Notes under the pieces: generated by a model
The model's database searches: none
Told to the model about the DNA's origin: nothing
Seen by the model: only the letters and a program-made list of their open reading frames with translations
Program-made: the position numbers and the translations under genes
Part shown: positions 11,564-22,619 of the stretch, piece by piece
How positions within the stretch are numbered: position 1 is the first letter of the stretch
Layout of the letters: the number at the start of each line of letters is the position of its first letter
Assembly: GCA_022606135.1 (NCBI GenBank)
Contig: JABYQN010000002.1
Span: 1,178,001 to 1,242,000 of the forward strand
Direction: 5' to 3'
DNA: 64,000 nt
Source of the DNA: Fomes fomentarius
Lineage: Eukaryota > Basidiomycota > Agaricomycetes > Polyporales > Polyporaceae

Positions 11564-14500
11564 ATGCTCGCTCTCCGCGTGCACGTCCTCGTCGCCCCCG
11601 CCTTCCGCCCGCCGACGGCAGCGCGGTTGGCTCGACACGTCTCGAGCCCGCCATGTCCTCTGGCAGCACTCCGACCTTGTCCGAGTAATTTATTCACACC
11701 CACACTTGACCGGAGACACTTTGCTTTGTCTCGTCCAGCCCGGAACTCGGTCTCAAACTCAGCTAGCTCTTCGTCTTCTTCGTCCTCTCCGCCTTCCTCG
11801 TCGCCGACACCAAGCAAGACCTCGCAATCGACTCCGAGGTCTATATGGAGCCGCTTCCTTCCTTCCAACGCGCAGGATTCGACCAAGACTACGTCGTCGT
11901 TCCGCAAGATTGTTGCGCTTGCGAAGCCGGAGAAGAAGCCGCTAGGGATTGCAATTGGACTGCTCTTCGTGTCGAGCGCGGTGTCAATGAGCGTACCATT
12001 CACTATTGGGAGACTCATTGACTACTTCTCGAGTACAAACCCGGTGAGTATCCTTCTGTCGTTCTCAGTACTGCTGTGCACAGTAGGCAATTGCCAATAG
12101 CATGCACCCTACGTAAGTGCCCAGTGCTCATACACCGTCCTCGCAGCAAATACCGTTCGGTCTGTCAATAGGTCAGGCCTCGACAATCGTCCTCCTACTC
12201 TTCACTGTGGGAGCAACAGCGAACGCGACACGCGCTATGCTCATGCGTCTCTCAGGTATGTGCTTAATCTGCTGTATTGACTGTCTAGGACGCGTGAACA
12301 TTTGCGCCTTCTCGTGGAATTTAGGTCAGCGAATAGTCGCACGACTACGGGAACGAACATACGAGGCAGCATTACGGCAAGAAGTGGAGTTTGTGGAGAA
12401 GGGTGAGGGCGACGTTTTGAGCAGGCTCAGTGTGGACTCGAGCATCGTTGGGGAGAGGTGAGCATGTTCCGTTCACCGAAAGCGTGTTATGTAGAGCATT
12501 GGCCGTGTCGAGCTTTGCGTGCTAAATATCGACGTGCTCAGTGTAACACAGAATCTCTCCGACGGTCTTCGATCAGTCGTCATGGCATCTGCTGGTTGTA
12601 AGTCTTTCCGCGCGAACGGTTAGCGTACGTCTAACTTTGTGCACGTTAGTGGGTGCGATGTTCTACATCTCGCCACAGCTAACGCTCTTGATGCTCATGG
12701 TCGTGCCCCCGGTCTCTCTTGGTGCGGTAAGCATGTCGCTCTACCACGCAAGTGGCCACTCACACAGATTGCATATTTCCGTGACGGACTTAACAGGTGT
12801 TTTATGGACGCTACCTCAAGAAGCTCTCGAACAAGACACAAGAGGCGCTTGGAGACTTGACGAAAGTTGCACAAGAGGCCCTATCGGCACTTCGGACAGT
12901 ACAGGCTTTCAACGCGGCGAAGCAGGAAGAGGGCAAGTTCCATGAGAAGGTCACTCATGTCCTCTCGCTTGGGCGCAAGGAAGCTATCGCGAGTGGCATC
13001 TTCTTCGGTGCAACTGGGTGGAGTGGCAACGTTACCTTGCTCGCGCTTTTGGGCTACGGTCAGTTTTTTGTGCTCAGACTATGATATTGCTTACAAACCG
13101 TCGTCATTTTTGAGTATAGGAGGCACGCTCGTGAGCAGAGGATCGATCTCAATGGGTGACTTGACGAGTCTTCTGCTCTACACGGTCTATGTCGGAAATG
13201 GGCTGCAGATGCTAACGCGAGTCAACGATTCCTCTTCATTATTTGTTCATGGCTAACCTCGACATTTGTTCATGCAGTACCTTCTTCGTGCGTCTCTCAC
13301 CTAATCATCCCTCATACGACACATTGACACCCTTATCATTCCATGCCTCTCTGACACATTCCCTGCAACCCCGCTCGTCTCTCGCTCTTCACGCCCATTG
13401 AATGGTACGCTATGTGCGCCCATATGGACACCTACCGCGCCTTTCCCACTACGCATGGATGCGTCTCGACCCCTCGCTGGAATTCCATAGTCTTCGATCA
13501 TGCGGGGTATAGGCGCTGGTGTGCGGATATTTGACCTGCTCGACCGTCAGCCGGCCGTCCCGCCCGACACAGGCGTCGAGGTCGACCCTGGACGCCGTGG
13601 CGTCATCCGCTTCGAGCATGTGTGGTTCGAGTATCCGAGCAGGCGCAGCATGCAGATTCTGAAGGATCTGAACCTTGAGGTTGGGATGGGGGAGAGCATT
13701 GCGATTGTGTGAGTGTCTCGTGGTTGAGGTGTGGTCGATGTTAGAGGCTGATGGAGAAATGTGGACTTGATGTAGGGGTCAGAGTGGGAGCGGAAAGAGC
13801 TCGATCAATGCGCTGCTCATGAGGTATTACGATCCAGTCAGAGGGAAGGTTACTTTCGACGGCCAAGGTACGGTTCCTCTCATCCCTCGTTGCTTATGAT
13901 CGTTTTGTTCATGCTCCGTTTCAGACATCCGTGAATTCAAGGCTTCCTCGTGGCGCGATATAATCGGTGTTGTTCCCCAGGTACATGCGCGCGCACTCAC
14001 GAGCCCGCAGGTGTATTCTCTCTGACATGATGCGTTCACGCAGGATCCCATCCTATTTACCGGGACCATCGCGTCGAACATCGCGTATGGCAACCCTAAT
14101 GCTACCAGGGAGCAGATCGAGGCGGCGGCACGGCAAGCGAACTGCGAGTTCGTCTGGGGCATGCCGCAGGGGTTCGATACTGAGAGTGCGTCATCTCTCC
14201 CACGTTTCTCCGCCTATCCTATCACATTCCATACCAGCCAACTCTGACATTAAAATCGTTCTCACCCAGTCGGCCGCGCAAGCCTCAGCGGCGGACAACG
14301 CCAGCGCCTCGCGATCGCGCGCGCCCTACTGAAGAAACCCGTTATCCTTGCTCTGGACGAAGCAACGAGCTCTTTGGACGCGACGTCTGAACACAGGGTG
14401 AACGATGCCATTGACAAGATCCTGCGTTCGAGACAGACGACGTGCTTGATCGTCGCGCACAGGCTGTCGACGATCGCGCGTGCGGAGCGGATTGTCGTGC

Positions 14501-14774
14501 TGGAGGACGGGAAGATTGTCGAGAGCGGGACGTATCGCCAATTGGTGGGTCTTCTTCTTCGTGCGATGCGAAGAGGGGAGGAATTAGCATGAATACTCAC
14601 TATGTGGCGCTGCAGGTCAACAAGCAGGACTCAAGATTTAGGCATTTGATGGCCGCGCAGTTGAACGCTGCGGCTGGCGAGAACTCCACAGCAAGTATTC
14701 CGCCCCCCCAGGTTGTCGCGCAGAAAGAGGAGGTACGCGAGGAGACAGTCCAGCAGCAGGAAGTTAAAGCGTGA
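11564..14774 (+). CDS. MDL1: Mitochondrial ABC half-transporter, Mdl1/ABCB10-like
   Basis: This is a half-size ABC exporter (one membrane domain, one nucleotide-binding domain) of the mitochondrial inner membrane. Yeast Mdl1 exports peptides from the matrix; ABCB10 is the animal relative. Fourteen exons fit: 11564-12043, 12147-12255, 12325-12457, 12542-12597, 12650-12726, 12797-13058, 13120-13216, 13278-13287, 13491-13708, 13776-13867, 13925-13980, 14044-14185, 14270-14544 and 14616-14774. The product is 721 residues, close to the family length. It starts with an Arg/Ser-rich targeting sequence and a Ser run. The nucleotide-binding domain has Walker [10 protein letters not shown] (about 482), Q-loop GVVPQ, signature LSGGQ (about 583), Walker [10 protein letters not shown] and the H-loop VAHRLST, so it should be active. 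Two oddities: intron 7 has a GC donor (GCGAGT) and exon 8 is only 10 nt, but together they restore the conserved segment [14 protein letters not shown]. Intron 8 is long (203 nt). Confidence 0.92.
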
Positions 14775-15205
14775 TCGGCTCACCGCTGAGCTCAAACTCT
14801 GCTGCGTCCTCAATTATATGGGCGACCTCCTAGCCACGGCTACCTTTGTTGCGCGACGGCACCAGGGTGAATTACGCCTTCAGAGGCACTTCCTAGCTGC
14901 TTCATGGGAAGAAAAGGTGATGGCGCTGTTGTGATGTCTTCAGGCGGGCTATAGATGGGGACAGGGAGGTTTGAACTGGACCGAACCGGAAGACATGTTC
15001 AATTGTATCCATGGCATTGCTCTGCATCGCTACATAATCGCACCATACGACCGCTTATCATATTGTCTCTCTAATAGATCCAGCGGATGACACAGCACAG
15101 CATTAATGGGCGCGTAGAAGGCGAGCGAAGTCATGTCTGCTCTCAGACCTCATTGTATCCGCTGGAAGAGCTGTTTTGGAAACCTCCAACACCGAAGGTC
15201 TGGCT
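14775..15205. other. 3' flank between convergent genes
   Basis: This is the downstream region of MDL1 (plus) and of the third DUF6533 gene (minus), so it should hold both polyadenylation regions. No coding signal was seen. Confidence 0.5.
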
Positions 15206-16936
15206 CTAGCTACTGCGTTCGGTCAATTCAGGTACAAGGTTATCGGCGGTTCTCCCGTCAAGGGTGTCCTCGCACAGATTGCCATCTGGGCTCCCCTCGA
15301 GACATACGGGACCCGTGAAGGCCGCTACGAATGATGGAAGGGAACCAATCCCGTCCGCCGCAGGTGTTGCTAACGGCATCACGAACTCTGAGTTCACGAA
15401 TGAGAGATGGGAGTGGGCACCGTTTAAGCTGTGCACGCGCCGGAGGTTGAGGAGAAAGCGCGAGACAAGAATGGAGGCAATACTGTGTGCGTTGAGGATG
15501 AGATGGGCACGGGCGAAGCGCGGGGGGCTGAACGTACGGGGACGCGAAGATCGTGATGTCGCTTGTTATCACGAAGGGATCCCTCAACTAGTGTGGCAGT
15601 GAGAATTCAGAAACGGACGTAGAAGGTAGATTTCATCACGAACGTACTCTGAGCCTGAGGAAGATGATTTGCATGACGTTCAAGAGGGCGAGGACCCTAT
15701 GCAGATCGGTGAGCGGTGAAACAGTGACTGGTCGACCATATCAGAATCATACGTACACAAAGTAGAGGTTACCTATGATGTTCTCAGCATGTCAGTATGG
15801 GGATTTAATAATCCTGAACGAATTCGTACCATCGTACAACATGACGTCCTGCATAGAATGCTTGACCTTGAAGCCTTTCTGCAGCCTGCGCCCTTTGTGT
15901 GCGTTCCACCAAGTAATACCCGCAACAAGCAGTTCGGCGGCGATTGAACAGCCACGAGAAATCATTGACACTGGAATTTATATTAGGGGTGTTGGTATGA
16001 TCTAATAAATATAAATCATACTTACGTCTGGACGAGAACGAGAAGGACTAGGTTGTAGTCATCAGGCAGTCGGGAGCGGTGGCTGCACGTACCGCACAAA
16101 AGTGTCGGTCGTTTTCACGACCATGATACAATTTAGTGGAAGGGGCAAGTCCTTGATGTCAATCAGACTGATGTCGCAAATCTTTGATAAGAAGAACAGC
16201 TTAAAGGCTCAGTAGTCGCAGTGAAGAAAGCAGGAGAACGACCCACCAGAGCCATCAACGGAGAGACAAGGAGGAGTAGCAAGGTGACCGTTGACAAGAG
16301 CCAGTTCCTATCTGAGACAGCGTAAATCCGCAACGTGGCAAACGCTGCACGAGGTTATCAAGTTGATAATCTGTGAACACCAAGGTCAGAATGGAAACAC
16401 ACACCCGCTGCAGCGAGTTCCTGGACCGCTGGAAGGAATCTGTGGATCCATATGATTGACTGGCACCTGCGACCATCAACACCTCGTCAGCGCCTACAAC
16501 TGCAGACTCAGTCAAGCGTGCTACTTACGTCTGGGAGGTTCAACTCGATGTGCATCCATGTACAGTACGAACGATGCACGCACCAGAATTGGAAGAGGGT
16601 AACTTGTGATTACACAGATGGTTCCGTCCATGATGAGAGTATAACGGTTGAGGAAGTAGACACATGAGGCAACTGTGCGTTTATTTGTTGAGGACCATAT
16701 AAATGCGACTTCGTCTCCCAGAGAGATCATCCAATCGTAGACGAGGAAGGCTGGAGCGGGATAACATGTCAGTATTAGATGGAATAAAGACCGCCTTAGC
16801 TCACATAGGACAGCGGTAGCACAGAAGTCACCTCGATAGCTGGTGTGCATCTATCAGTGGCGAGAACAGATAGAAAGGAAATGAAAGCCTACAGGGATTC
16901 CATATCGGAGACGCCCACTACGGAGCCGCTGAACAT
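15206..16936 (-). CDS. DUF6533-type multi-pass membrane protein, copy 3
   Basis: This is a third member of the DUF6533 family, more diverged than copies 1 and 2. Blocks in order on the minus strand: HTSYRGDFCATAVL (near 16845), FLVYDWMISLGDEVAFIW (near 16750), CVYFLNRYTLIMDG (near 16660), FATLRIYAVSDRNWLL (near 16340) with a run of Leu/Val after it, ISRGCSIAAELLVAG then ITWWNAHKGRR (near 15950-15890), VMLYDG (near 15830), NLYFV (near 15770), VLALLNVMQIIFLRL (near 15690), SIASILVSRFLLNLRRV (near 15470), and a hydrophilic tail to the stop at 15206. Successive blocks are separated by short introns with GT donors (GTGAGC, GTACGA, GTACGT). The start is uncertain. ATG at 16850 begins the first clear exon; a short upstream exon from the ATG at 16936 would also fit. 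The predicted product has several membrane helices and unknown function. Confidence 0.68.
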
Positions 16937-18050
16937 CGTGTAGAGTGTAGGTAGCGGAGAGAGGAGCGACGGTGAGGTGTGGAAAACATGAAGAGCCGAC
17001 ATTCCCTCATGTTATAGGCAGATATCTTAACCTCACATCAGCAAACCAGTGTGGTGATGGGCTTCCCTATTGCATGTCGGCGCCACCTAATAGTGGACCC
17101 GACATACCAGCGCTGGTGGTTGACATGAGCTATGCACTTCATTGACTTGCAACTCCGAAGCAGACCATGCGAGTCATGGTAGCGCGGGTACTATCGGGTC
17201 ACAGCATGGTGAGCACGATGCCCCTCTCCCATGACCATGACACGTGCGAAGTCAATTTGGCGGAGGTTCGCCTCGCTTGGGAGCCACGGACGGCAGCCAG
17301 AGGCTTCTGCCCGATCCAAACACCTGGCTGCGGACCACGTCAGGATAGCACGAGCAGCCGATGATGCACCCACAGGTTACAATATAGCAGGGTAGCACAC
17401 TGCCCACTCGTCCTCAGGGTTTCATTCGAAAAGGTCATCCGACAATAAAAAAAACCCCTCCATATCGAAGTCTCCGTCCATGGCGGACCATTGGGTCAAA
17501 TTGAAGTTTGAACGTTGAGCATGAAGCGGGTCTGTGAGAGACCGGTGAATCAAGAACAGTGTAGAGATCGATCCGAGGCGGGTACACTTCGGCGAAGTCA
17601 CAAGGCCGCCACTGGCGTGTGAGGGCCATATGCCAGAAGGAGCATCAGGCGCCGCGCGGGGTTGAGCCGCTGGTATGGTCCACTTGGCAGTCACATCGCA
17701 GCTGTGTGCTGTGTGGCAATGACATCGACTATTAGGCTGTGTAGCGGAATGGTTGGAGTCCGAGCCTCAAGTTATTGACTTACGTTTTACCTTATGACCT
17801 TGCTGTTAATGGCTGCTTTTTGGCTTGATGTCGAAAGGACTGTAGTAAGCACTAGGCCTACTTGACTTACTGTATGACGGTCTAGCCACATCCTGGTGTG
17901 ATGATCTCAGATGTGAATGTTCCGAACGTCTACACACACGCGACAATGCAAATTTCAGGCTTTCAACGATTTCGCGAGTCTAAACTCATAGTTTCTATGT
18001 AAAAGATCATCCGATAGCCATGTATACTACGTCCTTTTCAACAGCACAAG
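16937..18050. other. Intergenic, no gene called
   Basis: This is upstream of DUF6533 copy 3 and downstream of the YCII gene. It holds only short scattered open frames without recognisable motifs. A stretch near 17734 resembles the A-box of a tRNA but has no B-box or cloverleaf. Confidence 0.4.
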
Positions 18051-18600
18051 TCACTCAACCGTCGGGAATGCGATAAACACAGGAGTAACCGTAATTTTAG
18101 CACAATCCCACTGGAGGTAGCGGTGTTAGCTCATGGGAAAGAAATGGCTCGTGTTGATAAGCTCACCACCTCGCCGGAAGTATAGAATACGTCCTTCTTC
18201 AGAGTCTCCCATACTTCCTCGGCGTCATTCACTTTGACAATGCACACAGATCCCGCGATCTTGCTGTGAACGCCTGCATCAGACGAGTGCGACCCAGCAG
18301 GGAGTATTGCGGCTCCGACGACTGAAGAGCATCAATTCAACGAAGGTATGTCAGCCAAACACCTCAGTAACAATTTTAAAAATAGGAACATGAACGATGG
18401 CGACCAGTCAGATGAGGAGACGTCCAATATCAATAGCACTGGTGCTAAATTGGAGAAAACGCACCGTAGTATCCATTTTCCAACAGAGGTGTGTTCTGTT
18501 GCATATGCAAGGGCGTGTGCTTCGCACGCTGCGCGTTTGGAATGTCCGGGGCGTTGACGAGGAAGTAGTTCTTCGAGTTCTTGGAGACAGGAGGAGACAT
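18051..18600 (-). CDS. YCII-related (YciI-like) small protein
   Basis: Three exons on the minus strand give a 116-residue protein: 18600-18465, 18321-18167 and 18110-18051. Introns are 143 and 56 nt with GTGCGT and GTGAGC donors and CAG acceptors, and the joins keep frame. The product begins MSPPVSKNSKNYFLVNAPD, then has HTPLHM, PLLENGYYVVGAAILPAG, GSVCIVKVNDAEEVWETLKK, DVFYTSGEVW and a C-terminal TVTPVFIAFPTVE. This is the full dimeric alpha-beta YCII fold in family order and of usual length. The conserved Asp of NAPD and the His of the following helix are present; these are the residues proposed to act in YciI-like enzymes, whose substrates are mostly unknown. An in-frame ATG at 18795 would add 65 residues. 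Those residues do not look like family sequence, so the shorter start is preferred. Confidence 0.8.
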
Positions 18601-19754
18601 ATTTTTGCGAAGGCTCAGAATCTTTGGGCTGACTGGCGGTACTTTGGTCGCGCAGATGTCATTACTTATATGCTTTCCGCAGTCGGGACCGTGGTTAGGG
18701 CACAAATAACCGAGGCCGCCCGATTCCGCCTGAAGCGTAACTGGAGCGGGGAAATGCACATATGGGGTTCGCAGAGGTCGTGCTTCTGCATCCAAATGGT
18801 TCTAGTCGTGTGTTATCCGATCAGTCATATCCCGGTTGAATCGGTCATTCAACCACAAAAAGAAGGCATCTCGCCGAATGTCATCTTACCGGAATCCGTA
18901 AAGTAATGAGCTTGACTCAGAAAGAGTCATCTCCGTTTGACGCGCCGTGAACCGGTCTCGGGTCGGTCTAGCGGGATACTCCACTAGTAATACCTTGATT
19001 AACGCTACAACGCACCAACCATACTGGGCAGAGAGTGGACGAACTAGCGTTCCAGCCCGCAAGGTCAGGAGGTACCTTACCTCCTAAGCAGGAAGAACGT
19101 TTTCCACATGATACACAACTCCCGATTCAGTCGAGTGGTGCGGTAGAGGCATGTTTACCAGGACAACCGACGTAGATAGGGTCAAGTAGAAAGCCTACAA
19201 CAAGCTTGTCTCGTCAGAAACAGGTATCCACGAAACCACGTACCCATCTCACACAGAACCTGAAAGATTCATGCGTAAGGCGCGATGTCTTCCCAATGAC
19301 CACCGCGCCCGTTATGACGTTCATACACCAGTCGCTCGTAACTTATAAATCCGCACCCGCATTCCCTGATACCAAAGTCGGAAAAGCAACATTTGACTGT
19401 ATGGTTGTATGAAGCCCGTATAGAGTCCCGTCAGGTAAAGCACACAAGTGAACTCATTGACACATGTATAGGACATAACAGACACTGATGGTGTTCAAGG
19501 CCACCATCATACCCTCAAGATCAAGCATAATATCAGGCTTAGTTCAAGCGTGTGATAGGTATAGCGGGATATCCTCTTCTATCAGCAGACGGCACTCTCG
19601 ACCCTAGTACCGTCGCCGATGGTCGTGCTAAAGAGGTGCTGAAACCACCTATGCTATACATGAGGAGTACAGGATACAACTGTAAAGCATCAGGTCAGCG
19701 GAGAATTGTTTCATAGAGCATATATGCCCTACCTCACCAGTGGCTCACCAGTCT
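18601..19754. other. Intergenic, no gene called
   Basis: This is the upstream region of the YCII gene and the 3' flank of the NFKBIL1-like gene. An open frame continues upstream of the YCII start to 18795 on the minus strand. Otherwise no coding signal was seen. Confidence 0.45.
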
Positions 19755-20840
19755 CTACTTGCCTTCGCCCATCAGAGCGTTGACCGTCCGAGCAACGATG
19801 CCAACACCTTCCTTCACAAGCTCCCTATCAGCGTCGCGGACATGCTTCATAATCCGACCCTCGAACTTGTCAGGGTGGAATCGCAACATGGTTTCGCGTA
19901 ACTTCTCCTTCCTGTCCTTCTTCGAAGCGTCCACGTCCAGACCGCCTACAGTAGGAGGCAGAAGGAAAATCGAGATGGCATCTGTCGTGAGATCTGCTAC
20001 GGTGACTCGTCCAGAATCCTTCATGACGGACACCATGACTGGCCACGGTATGTCCTCGAAGCGGAGCATCTTGTCGTCCGCGTCACCCGGCGCAAGAAGG
20101 GCTTTCCACCTCGCGTCATAGAGCTCTCGAGACTCAGCTTCGCGCAACTGATCCCTCGCGCGTCTGCGCTGCCTCCGATCTTCTTCAGCAATGCGCTCGA
20201 GACGCTTCGTCTCCTGGCGGATTGCCTTCTCGCGCTCCTTCCGAGCCTTGTGCTCGGCCTCGCGGCGCATCTGCTCTTCGTGTTCTGCTGCATGCTTCTT
20301 CCTAGACGGCCATATTCTTGAGGCCAAACACAAGAAGATGGATGACAGGACGCACCTCCACATGCCAGCCCTCACCCACTCTGCGTAATCCTCGTCCTCC
20401 ATGTGCAGTGGATCAGTACCCAGTTCATCGTCCATCCTCTCCATCCCTCCTCCCCTCCACCTCCGTGGGATGTGCGCGTACGAATTGAGAGATGCCTCGA
20501 CAGAGTCCAGCCGCTCGTCGTCGCCCATCGCGCCCCACAGTTTCTCGTGAAACCGCTCCTCCTCCACCTGCGCCTGGATGTAGTCATAGTCGAGTTTGTG
20601 TGCGCGATGGCTGCCCGAGCTTGACGCTTCTGACTGAGGCCCGTGCTGGCTGTCGCTGTCATCGTAGAGGTCGTCATCGGTGCGTCGTCGTCGTTTACGT
20701 TCATCGTCGTCCCGCTCGTCGTCATCAGCGTGGCGGCGTTTGCGCTTCGCAGCCTTACGCGCTGCTTTGCGAGCTTTCTTGAGGTCATGTTCTGCCTGCT
20801 CTGCTGGGGTACGTTTGAGGCGCAACTTGCTCGACGACAT
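19755..20840 (-). CDS. NFKBIL1-like protein with J-like C-terminal segment
   Basis: This is the fungal relative of NF-kappa-B inhibitor-like protein 1, probably nuclear. Animal NFKBIL1 is linked to mRNA processing and transcription control; the fungal role is not established. The start is the ATG at 20840. One 54-nt intron (20302-20355, GTGCGT..CTAG) lies inside a frame without stops, so an unspliced reading would wrongly add 18 residues. Splicing gives 343 residues and restores EWVRAGMWRKKHAAEH. The N-terminus is strongly basic (KKARKAARKAAKRKRR, residues about 21-36), then acidic and basic clusters that could act as a nuclear localisation signal. The middle is a long charged helix (EHEEQMRREAEHKARKERE). 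The C-terminal part has RWKALL, FEDIPWPV and a J-domain-like motif RFHPDKF. Only the helix with HPDK is clear, so chaperone-type HSP70 stimulation cannot be assumed. Confidence 0.8.
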   Translation of the reverse strand: MSSSKLRLKRTPAEQAEHDLKKARKAARKAAKRKRRHADDDERDDDERKRRRRTDDDLYDDSDSQHGPQSEASSSGSHRAHKLDYDYIQAQVEEERFHEKLWGAMGDDERLDSVEASLNSYAHIPRRWRGGGMERMDDELGTDPLHMEDEDYAEWVRAGMWRCVLSSIFLCLASRIWPSRKKHAAEHEEQMRREAEHKARKEREKAIRQETKRLERIAEEDRRQRRRARDQLREAESRELYDARWKALLAPGDADDKMLRFEDIPWPVMVSVMKDSGRVTVADLTTDAISIFLLPPTVGGLDVDASKKDRKEKLRETMLRFHPDKFEGRIMKHVRDADRELVKEGVGIVARTVNALMGEGK

Positions 20841-21844
20841 GAAATATGGGGGTTTGAGTAAGGTTAGAAAGAGAGGTGACTATGAGCGCCCGATTCACGA
20901 CAGTGACGACTGGTCACGGTCACGGTGCAGGTTGTCTCTTCCATGTCCTTTCCCTTTCTCCTGAGTTGGTCGTACAAGTTGAAATTACAAGTGGAATCAT
21001 CCGGGTGGCAAGCACTGATATTTATCCCCAACATGTTCGGTCGTCCCACTCACCCGACACCAGTCGTCCAGAGGTTGTACTAGAGCGCTCCTCGCCTAAT
21101 GCTTAACCCCGGAACTATCTACATAGCAGTTACCTTCCACTGTGGAGGTATATGATGGCCTAGACCAAGCCGGAACTTGCTTCAAGCATCTCACTCGCTA
21201 TTGGAACAACCAGACGTGCGAGTTGTATCCAAGACTGTGACTGGGGCTACGATACGATGATATGTGCCCTTTCCAACTTCCAAAGCGGGTTCTGCGTCAC
21301 AGAGATTCTTGAGTGTGGATGGATAGCCTACGTTTATGTAGAACCGTGCGACTCCATGCGCTGAGAATAAACGCAAATCTGCAGTGAACAAATCTGTAAC
21401 TGTGTCCCTGACCATGATCATGTATAGATTCGCCTAGGATGAATATGCACAATGGACTGTGCTCGATGTAGGTAGCTGTCCCGATATACAGATATGTCCA
21501 CTTCGGGCCAAGATTGGGATATGTTGTTGACACAATCGAGCTCTTGCTGTTAAGGGCGACCTAGTGTCCTCGATTGCGCTCAAGTTGTTGCGCCTCCTAT
21601 TCCGCCCGCAATCCCTCCGTAGTTCCTTTCTGCCTCCATGGAGTGATAAGGCGAGTTCGCTTCGGAATGGTCCTCCCAAGGGAGCGATCATCCGGGAGAC
21701 ACTCACTTGTGATAGACTAGTATAGTCGTCGAAAATCGAGACGAGAATAAGTAGACGTGATCCTACATTGACAGTAGACATAGTGAGCATGCCGTGAGCG
21801 ATGACGGTGAGCCTCTAGCGAATGTGTTCGCGGGGAAGACTTAC
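20841..21844. other. Upstream region of the NFKBIL1-like gene, no gene called
   Basis: This stretch contains the promoter of the minus-strand NFKBIL1-like gene. Minus-strand open frames (21191-21421 and 21434-21790) lie downstream of the exon-like pieces at 21845-22224 and could be decayed later exons. I could not join them in frame. Confidence 0.35.
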
Positions 21845-22224
21845 GGGTCCGTGAACAGGCGAATGTAGCTCATATGAACTGATTCATCAGTTACCACCTG
21901 GCAAAACATGATCGTGTGCGGACGACCCCGACCCAAGCTGCGTGTTATAGTGGTTTGCTCACAGACAAACGGGTTCAGGTTGACTAGTTCCTCGGTTATA
22001 CTGCCCCATCGTCCTCCATACGGGTGGACGGCGATGAATAGGCCTAGACAGGGTTACAACCTCGCAGAAGAATTACGGTAATATTTGTGCAAGTGCATGA
22101 GTTGAGATGCCTCACATGAAGATAAAGTAAACTCTTGAATTTGAGTCAAGATGGTCAGGAATCGATAGTGAAGGGACGTGGCATGAGCTGCGCATGCTAC
22201 CGCCATTTCACCGCAATTGTGTAC
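21845..22224 (-). pseudogene. Two exon-like coding pieces of an unidentified gene or gene relic
   Basis: On the minus strand, 22224-22116 reads without stops (VHNCGEMAVACAAH then SLHYRFLTILTQIQEF) and ends at a GTGAGG donor. After 72 nt a TAG acceptor opens 22043-21845 in a matching phase, giving LFIAVHPYGGRWGSITEE, then RGRPHTIMFCQVVTDES and HMSYIRLFTDP, before a GTAAGT donor. Both pieces have protein-like composition, matching splice phases and no stop. The next candidate exon, after the TAG near 21776 (SRLLILVSIFDDYTSLSQ), is out of phase by one base. I do not recognise the family. It may be a real gene whose splice sites I misread, or a pseudogene with a small lesion. No convincing start codon exon was found. 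Confidence 0.3.
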
Positions 22225-22619
22225 CTAGGCGGCTGGTTCGCCAGGGGTCAAGCTACGACGCTGAAGACATGACATAGACCTTTGTATAACTGCCAAGAGT
22301 AGAGGTAAAGCCTGGAGAGACCGTTTATGGAGTCAACGGCTTGACGGAAACCTGAATCCTAAAGAACGGATTTCCTGTGTCTGTGCCAGGGCATGACACG
22401 ACCTTCTTAGTCTTGGACAACGGATGCTCAGTGGGCCTGTGTGAACAAATAGACGCTAGAGATGAAGCGCGCAGCAAAGAGGCGCTGGAAGCCACGAGCG
22501 TTCAATGAGGATGGTCCGTGCGTGGGAAATATTGTGTGGCTACGTCGGGGGCAATTGAGGGCCTGTGACACGGCCTTGTCGCGATCTGTCACCTCCCATA
22601 TTGCTGTGACGCCTGCGCA

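Noticed and set aside
17730..17775. tRNA-like A-box (TAGCGGAATGG)
   Set aside because: No B-box (GGTTCRANNCC) within 100 bases and no pairing acceptor or T stems.
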